Both the position numbers and the translations under genes were made by a program. From assembly GCA_905221605.1 (NCBI GenBank), contig CAJNDS010000122.1, positions 132,501 to 196,500 on the forward strand: 64,000 bases of DNA, read 5' to 3'. This DNA comes from Symbiodinium natans. Taxonomy: Eukaryota; Sar; Dinophyceae; Suessiales; Symbiodiniaceae. Each line of letters begins with the position of its first letter. Positions within the stretch are counted from its first letter, which is position 1. This document shows positions 58,686 through 64,000 of this stretch, in pieces. The notes beneath the pieces were generated by a model that made no database searches, was not told where the DNA came from, and saw nothing but the letters and a program-made list of their open reading frames with translations.

Positions 58686-58820
58686 TACTTGGAGGTTTAG
58701 GGTTTAGGGTTTTCACGGGTAGTCATAATTCGGCTCATAAGTATGGTAACTTTTTCTGACAACCCTACTTGGAGTACTTGTAGGCCGACTTAGTTCTCGC
58801 CGCCCGTGAACCTCCAAATA
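58686..58820. mobile_element. Family A element with telomeric units at its left arm
   Basis: TACTTGGAGG, then two TTTAGGG units, then body and CCGTGAACCTCCAAATA. The same junction (GGAGG/TTTAGGG) is seen in the copy at 51454. Confidence 0.7.
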
Positions 58821-59084
58821 GGGTTGTAAGCGGATGTCTCAACAAAGGACATGAGGTTTCAGAGTTTAGAGTTTATCAGGGTTTTTGGGGTTAATAGGGT
58901 TGAACTATGGAGTTTAATTAGGGGTTTTTGGTTTTTTAGGGTTTAGGGTTTTAATTCTCAACCATTAAGAAAACGGGTGTGCTGGCCAGATTCTTGACCT
59001 TTTCTCTATTTGTTGTGTTTGTTGTTCTCCCTCTCTCTCTCTACATGTTTACACATATACATACATGTGTCGTGCATTTTGCTC

Positions 59085-59192
59085 GGGTGTAAGGTCGAGA
59101 AGTGCAGTCAGTGGTGGCTCACGGTAGCTGCGACGACGCCGGGGATGTCGGGCAAAAACCCCCCAACATTGGAATGCCATGGGATGCAATGA
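59085..59192 (+). CDS. Possible exon, unknown
   Basis: VEKCSQWWLTVAATTPGMSG then KNPPTLECHGMQ and a stop, preceded by a CT microsatellite and GTGTAAG. Weak. Confidence 0.25.
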   Translation, partial: GCKVEKCSQWWLTVAATTPGMSGKNPPTLECHGMQ

Positions 59193-59621
59193 CCTCATAC
59201 TATGAAGTTGTTACTACTCTATATCACTTCCGTAGGGTTCTTTACCCTAAGCCCCAAACCCTAGACTAGAATAAAAACCCTACCAGTATTAGGGTTGAGC
59301 CGAGAAAGTTTGGTGGTCGTTCAGTGACCCGCATGGAAGACGAACGCACGGGCTTTTTGCCACATGGGCTTAAGCGAATTCACGTGAGAGGGCGGACAAC
59401 CTCGCCAGGTCTGAACGGAGAAGCCCCGTGCTTAGATGCGCTCTTGCCACCACGTCTATCTATCTATATATAATACATATATATGTATATATATATATAT
59501 GTGTGTGTGTGTGTGCATGTTTTTTGTGGATATGGGTATGGATATTATAGCTACATGTACAGTCTGGTGTTCCAAATAAGAAGACCTCCTCCTTTGAACA
59601 ACTTGCGATGAACGACCCTAA

Positions 59622-59801
59622 GGTCGTCGACTGCCCCTGGGTGCTAATTCTGCGCCCCACGATGGGGAGTATGACGATGGTGCGAGCCTGATACGGGATG
59701 GGACGCGATGCTTGGCGAGCCAGCTTGCAGAAACATCTGGGTTCATGAAGCTTGCATGGGACGACGCCCCATGGCCATACATGCGCATGGACCATTCCTG
59801 A
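59622..59801 (+). CDS. Possible exon, unknown
   Basis: GRRLPLGANSAPHDGEYDDG then ASLIRDGTRCLASQLAETSG then FMKLAWDDAPWPYMRMDHS. Acidic and protein-like; the minus strand carries a 129-codon frame over the same bases. A (TA)(TG) microsatellite lies at 59455-59515. Confidence 0.35.
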   Translation, partial: GRRLPLGANSAPHDGEYDDGASLIRDGTRCLASQLAETSGFMKLAWDDAPWPYMRMDHS

Positions 59802-60210
59802 TGGCTTTTGCCATGCATCCGTCTGGTCAATCCCGCCCTCATAGCGCATTCTCTGCCTTTGCCGCCAGAAGCTCCAGGATAGCTACGTGGTCCCTGAATC
59901 TGGGCCCTTCATTGGGGAACCCTTCTATTCCCCTCATAAACCCTATTACCGGGACCCTTTTTATGGTTCCCTAGTGTGGCCCTACAACAGCCAAGGGCCC
60001 ATACTTCAGAACCCTTGCATTTAAGAAGGTAGGAGACCATCTAAATAATTGGGGGAACCCTCCTATACCCCTTACATACCCCTTATCAACCCTATGTAGA
60101 CATATTTTCAAATCCTTAAACCCTAAACCCCAAACATAGTACACCCCGTATATACCCCTTATCCAGGAAAAGGGAGGGGGGGGGGGGGATACTCTCCAGG
60201 TCAGAAACCC

Positions 60211-60288
60211 ATGGGCTCCCGACTACCCAGACATGCCGAAGTCTGGCGCTCGGTGGAGCTGCTGCTTTGCCCCCAAACAGCACAAAAG
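60211..60288 (+). CDS. First-exon-like ATG frame before a G-strand tract
   Basis: MGSRLPRHAEVWRSVELLLC then PQTAQK, then AAAAG/GGTTTAGGG. A second short exon-like piece, HMMHLPAGTTLYEAQPVC, precedes the G-strand tract at 60627. Confidence 0.35.
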
Positions 60289-61096
60289 GGTTTAGGGTTT
60301 AGGGTTTGGGGTTTAGGGTTAGTTTAGGGTTTATGGTTTCGATTGAATCCATTGTTTCCCTAGAGCTCCAAGGACTCCTGGTTTAAGGGGTCAAAGGCAA
60401 AGTAATAAAAAAAGGTTTTCTGGGTTATGTTGAGCCTAAGGGCTTCGGGGCAGGCCATTTTTCATTCGTAAAAGGTACCCCGAAGAGGGAACCTGATTTT
60501 TAGAACCCCCCCCCCCCCCCCCACATTGGCATTTGGGGAATGCAGGGGCTCGAGACCTAGGTCTCTGCAGCACATGATGCACCTCCCGGCGGGCACAACC
60601 CTCTATGAGGCACAGCCCGTGTGCCTTAGGGTTTAGGGTTTAGGGTTTAGGGTTTCGGGTTCAAGGAGGTTACGAGCATTGTTTCGGCATTGCAAAAGGC
60701 ATCTTGGGATGTGTGGTAAGGATGTACGTCCGCGCGCCAAGACGCCCTCAGCCTTTGGCAGGTCTACGCCTGCCCATCGCCTGGTGCAGCTTTCGAGGCC
60801 GGTTGGCTGGGAGTTTAAGGTTGAGGGCTTGGAGTTTGCTGTTTAAAAAAGGGTTGCTGTTCCTAGATGTGGCTTCTGCGAAGCTCAAAAAGGTCGAGGG
60901 ATAAAGGGCTAAGGGTTTAGGGTTACCTTTGACATTTCGATGACGAGGCAAAGGGGGATGGGCAGGGAACTTTGCTTCCTGTCAGGGAGGGCTCTGTAGG
61001 TTTTTCAGATCTGGCCATGGGTGTCGAGATCTTGCGAAGAGAGGCTGGGGAATCCTGCGGCAGGTGCTTCTTTTTTCTGTCTTTGTCCGAAATCAG

Positions 61097-61221
61097 TCTC
61101 CGACCCGACCTTCTTAAAGCTCTACCGGCCCAGCCCCAGTCGCCCCATGTTCTGGGCAGGCTGGCTGGTTGCAGCTGATTGGCCGAATCGTCTCGGCTTC
61201 GAAGTTGGGCCCTCGAAGGGG
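61097..61221 (+). CDS. Exon-like segment ending at GTTTAGGG, unknown
   Basis: SDPTFLKLYRPSPSRPMFWA then GWLVAADWPNRLGFEVGPSK after the acceptor AAATCAG; the tract 61222-61270 starts at the donor. Confidence 0.45.
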
Positions 61222-61554
61222 GTTTAGGGTTTAGGGTTTAGGGTTTAGGGTTTAGGGTTAGGTTTAGGGTCGCGAATGCTTACATCGATACCCTCGGCTC
61301 GCCTGGTAGCTAGCAGAGTGCCCGCGAACGCATGGCCTTTCACAAGCGGGCAGCGATCGATTTCCCTAAGCCCTACAGACTATGAGTGCTGGTCGGGTGG
61401 AAAAAAAGGCCCTAAACCTATAAACCCTTTCTTGCCTTTGAGAGCTACCTGCCCCAAGTTGGCCCAGCCCCCCTGGCCGGCAACACTGCTCATTCCTTCA
61501 CTGTGAGAGGCAGCATTACAGGGTTTATAGGCTTATATGATTTTAAGGTTGTCG

Positions 61555-61828
61555 GGTTATAGGGGTTCTAGGGGTTCTAGGGGTTAAAGGGGTTATAGGG
61601 GTTCTAGGGGTTCTAGGGGTTAGAGGGGTTATAGGGGTTATAGGGGTTATATTTCGAGTGATAGAGTTGTTTTTTCGCAAGATAACGGAACCTGGGCTGC
61701 TTCTTCGCAAAGCTTCATGCCGAGGTTCATCCCGGAGCCAGCATCTGAGCTGCGACCTGAGTTACCCTAAACCCTAAACCCTAAACCCTAAACCCTAAAC
61801 CCTAAACCCTAAACCCTAAACCCTAAAG
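61555..61828. repeat. (TAGGGGTTC) variant array, then CCCTAAA tract
   Basis: 61555-61652 is made of GGGGTTCTA and GGGGTTATA units; 61764-61828 is clean CCCTAAA. Order is G then C, with about 110 bp of unique sequence between. Confidence 0.85.
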
Positions 61829-62134
61829 TTCATCAAGGGGAACTCCTACCTTGGACTCCTAAGGTGGTACTGTACCCCTTGGGGTTGGGGGCCCTTTTGA
61901 AGATTCTTAAGGATACTAAGGGGAACCTTTGAAGGGTACAAACTTAGGGGTACGAGTCTCAATCTCTTGAGAACAGCAAGCGCGGGCTCGAGGGGCGATA
62001 GATGGTTCGGGATGTGAGGGTCGTCAGCACAATCCTAGACGCTAGCCGATACTGCAAGGGCAACCGAGGCCCAAATGTATGTAGATAAAGGATTCTTTTG
62101 GGCCTTGTATTGGGTAGGGGTAGTCAGGGAACTT

Positions 62135-62272
62135 ACAGGAGCCCCGTGCTCCCAGTTGCAGCAGGTCGCTGCATCAGCTCCGATTTCGTCACCAGCGCAA
62201 GGTGCCGCCGACATGGTTCTTCCATTTTACGTAGGGCTCATGAGGGCTGCTGGGACGGCTCTGAAGGGCTAG
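62135..62272 (+). CDS. Possible exon, unknown
   Basis: GAPCSQLQQVAASAPISSPA then QGAADMVLPFYVGLMRAAGT then ALKG and a TAG. Protein-like; no family recognised. Confidence 0.35.
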   Translation, partial: TGAPCSQLQQVAASAPISSPAQGAADMVLPFYVGLMRAAGTALKG

Positions 62273-62451
62273 AGACCCTCGAAAACCACCAGATATAAAC
62301 CCTAAACCCTAAACTATCAAGGAACCTGCACGTGGCTCCCGCAGCCCTAAACCTTGAAACCCTAAAGCCCTCACCTCCTTCAAGCTAGGCACAGCCGGGT
62401 TTTAGTTTGTGTTCTTATAGGATTTAGAGCTTAGGGGTTGAGTGTACGTGA

Positions 62452-62676
62452 CCCTCTTTTACGTATGTACTACTTCGCGGAATCACCTTCACACCCCACT
62501 TGCTGCGAGGAATTTGCATACAGCATGGCATCAAGCCGCCACAAGTCTGGAGAGTTGTGGCATTTCAGCTCTGCCCTGAGGAGGAGGACTATGTGCTGAG
62601 GCCCGAATGGCTGCAGGACCCCACCCACTGTGAGTTTGGGATCGCGCCAAGACGAGCTTACCTTCTGAGACTTTAA
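62452..62676 (+). CDS. Coding segment without ATG, unknown
   Basis: GITFTPHLLRGICIQHGIKP then PQVWRVVAFQLCPEEEDYVL then RPEWLQDPTHCEFGIAPRRA then YLLRL and a TAA. 74 codons of strong protein-like composition. No acceptor AG is evident close to its start. Likely a last exon. Confidence 0.5.
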   Translation, partial: PSFTYVLLRGITFTPHLLRGICIQHGIKPPQVWRVVAFQLCPEEEDYVLRPEWLQDPTHCEFGIAPRRAYLLRL

Positions 62677-62921
62677 CAGGAGCTGGCAGCATAATCCCCT
62701 AAGCCCCTGGTTCGTTCGTGCTTTGGAGAGGCGGAATTCATTCTACCATTCCTCCTTTGTGCCAACGTAGAGAGCACCTACTTGGGCTCCTTGGGGAATT
62801 TGGGGGGTTAAAGGTTTAGGTTTTAGGGTTTAGGGGTTTAGGCGTTTAGGGTTTAGGGTTTAGGGATCTTTAGATCCGCAGTCCCGGTGCCACATCACAC
62901 TCTGCTAAGCTCAAGTCCTGA

Positions 62922-63131
62922 ATTCTGCAAGCCTCCTGCCTCTCTGACGAGGAACTTAACGGTGGCCATAGCGCCTGCGGCCGCGAGCACAGCTCTGACA
63001 CATCTCTTGAACGCCCCCGTTCGGACGCATTCGATGTGACCCAAGTTCATACAGGAATGCCATGCAAGATTGGGAGGCCAGAGAGGCATGACACGTATCT
63101 AGTTCCCTATAGAAACGCAGAGTTTAGGTGA
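62922..63131 (+). CDS. Coding segment without ATG, unknown
   Basis: ASCLSDEELNGGHSACGREH then SSDTSLERPRSDAFDVTQVH then TGMPCKIGRPERHDTYLVPY. 69 codons, hydrophilic. A minus-strand ATG frame of 64 codons overlaps, but this one is longer and less Cys/Trp-biased. Possible acceptor CTGCAAG. Confidence 0.45.
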   Translation: MLQASCLSDEELNGGHSACGREHSSDTSLERPRSDAFDVTQVHTGMPCKIGRPERHDTYLVPYRNAEFR

Positions 63132-63187
63132 AGATCTCCGAAGGCTTGGGGCTTTAAAGTCTCTCACGACACCAGCCATAAAGCATC

Positions 63188-63359
63188 TGATATGGGGGTT
63201 TCCGAAATTAGGGGTACCTTATTGGGGTCCTTACTAAAAGGGACTCCTGCTATTTTGGGGGGGCGATATTGGGTGTTCCTTGTTATCGTAAACCCTAAAC
63301 CCTAAACCCTAACCTTGAATCCTACGTAGGGGTCCTCTATCTTCGTAAACCCCCATTTC
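63188..63359. mobile_element. Inverted-repeat element family I with telomeric loop
   Basis: GATATGGGGGTTTCCGAAAT left; TCGTAAACCCCCATTTCG right; the loop has CCCTAAA units at 63288-63315. An exon follows directly. Confidence 0.65.
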
Positions 63360-63365
63360 GAGGCA

Positions 63366-63423
63366 GTGACCACTTCGAGCGCCTCCTTAGCCGTCGGGAC
63401 AAAAACATGGCGGCCACTTGGCT
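63366..63423 (+). CDS. Short exon between element I and a G-strand tract
   Basis: GSDHFERLLSRRDKNMAATW L, then TTTAGGG units start. Unknown. Confidence 0.4.
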
Positions 63424-63685
63424 GTTTAGGGTTTAGGGTTTAGGGTTTAGGGTTTAGGGTTTAGGGTTTAGGGTTTAGGGTTTAGGGCGTGAGAAGAGCA
63501 AGGTCTTCATGGCGGTGCGAGTTCGGATGAATGGTCGTAGAAGTTCGGGCTTAGGGCTTGCATGGCCTAGCCGCGTTCCTTTGAGTCCATGTTGAGCCCT
63601 GGTGTGCAGACGTTGCCCGGGGTCGATAGCCCCTAAACCCTAAACCCTAAACCCTAAACCCTAAACCCTAAACCCTAAACCCTAG
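63424..63685. repeat. G-strand tract (63424-63487) and C-strand tract (63630-63685) around an exon-like piece
   Basis: Between them 63489-63596 reads REKSKVFMAVRVRMNGRRSS. KVF-x-AVRVR-x-N resembles the first strand of a kinesin motor domain (KVxVAVRVRPxN), but a proline is missing and the rest does not follow, so I do not call a gene. Confidence 0.7.
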
Positions 63686-64000
63686 GGTTCAGTGTCGGCC
63701 AGGCCTTGCAATTTGATGTTGGAATGGAATACCAGAACCGGAAGACCCAAAGTCTCCCACCGAAGCTCTGAAACCCAGAAAGCCACTGAATCTAGGGTTG
63801 TTTAGGGTTTAGGGTTTAGGGTTTAGGAATCAGTCGTGTGTGCTCCTGCAGAGGATGCGGTCAGGCCAGGCAGGCGCCAAAACCTTGTCGTGGCATGCTC
63901 TTCGTTGGTAGGTTGTTGCAGCCCCTCAAGAAAGCCACACCTTAACGCTTTTGGAGTCGAGTGTGGGTCCAGTGTCTTGATGCGGGTACTCATCTTGAAG

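Noticed and set aside
63489-63596. Kinesin motor start (KVFMAVRVRMN)
   Set aside because: Only one strand-like motif, the usual proline is missing and no P-loop follows in the window.
1-64000. Window as a true chromosome end because of the telomeric repeats
   Set aside because: Tracts occur in both orientations and are short and scattered, so they are interstitial.
1-64000. CRISPR arrays, rRNA or tRNA genes
   Set aside because: No regularly spaced repeats with unique spacers, no rRNA-like stretches, and no cloverleaf-compatible T-arm motif that I could support.

Overview
The window looks like nuclear DNA of a dinoflagellate. The evidence is: TTTAGGG/CCCTAAA telomere-type repeats scattered through the whole window; short coding exons in long introns; splice donors of GA and GC type as well as GT; pentatricopeptide (PPR) exons with the ACEKG-QWERAL style common in dinoflagellates; a KNTF..RR.S.P motif protein that recalls a recurrent dinoflagellate N-terminal pattern; and palindromic intron-like elements (introner type). 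I saw no bacterial operon structure, rRNA, convincing tRNA or CRISPR array. Species cannot be assigned from sequence alone. Most exons lack an ATG and are shorter than 60 codons, so exon calls rest on reading frames, splice-like borders and family motifs read by eye.

Layout. 1-17.6 kb: a PTC7-like PP2C protein phosphatase spread over at least seven exons (352-17,560). One 10.6-kb intron of it (2,894-13,473) holds a series of PPR-repeat exons (3.1-11.2 kb) and an 866-bp DNA transposon with perfect 8-bp target duplications. 17.6-21.8 kb: mostly repeats with scattered exon-like pieces. 21,872-23,317: a C2H2 zinc-finger plus DUF1796-like gene whose second finger is interrupted by a 135-bp element that removes cleanly as a GA-AG intron. 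24-32.5 kb: short exon-like pieces between telomeric tracts and small inverted-repeat elements. 32.5-39.3 kb: exon-rich, with a membrane-type multi-exon gene (32.5-33.8 kb), another at 35.0-35.7 kb, exons around 36.6-37.7 kb, and the last exon of a SAM-methyltransferase-like gene (38.96-39.35 kb). 41,055: a small membrane protein with degenerate WD-like tandem repeats, broken by a 32-bp deletion. 42.6-44.1 kb: the KNTF-motif gene. 44.8-48.8 kb: dense telomeric blocks and short exons. 48,857-51,163: the longest ORF, a 768-aa coiled-coil protein in one exon. 51-55 kb: telomeric variant arrays and a 1.3-kb direct-repeat-bounded satellite element. 55-64 kb: more short exons and inverted-repeat elements.

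Two architectural themes stand out. First, at least nine families of short inverted-repeat elements (called A to I here) recur. Family D inserts at CTAG with a CTAG duplication, and in two places removing the element plus one CTAG rejoins an open reading frame, so these behave as introns. Second, telomere-type tracts are placed non-randomly around exons: on the coding strand an exon is usually preceded by CCCTAAA tracts and followed directly by TTTAGGG tracts, often so that the donor reads G/GTTTAGGG. Such introns have complementary ends and could fold to bring their splice sites together. Telomeric repeats also sit in the loop of several inverted-repeat elements.
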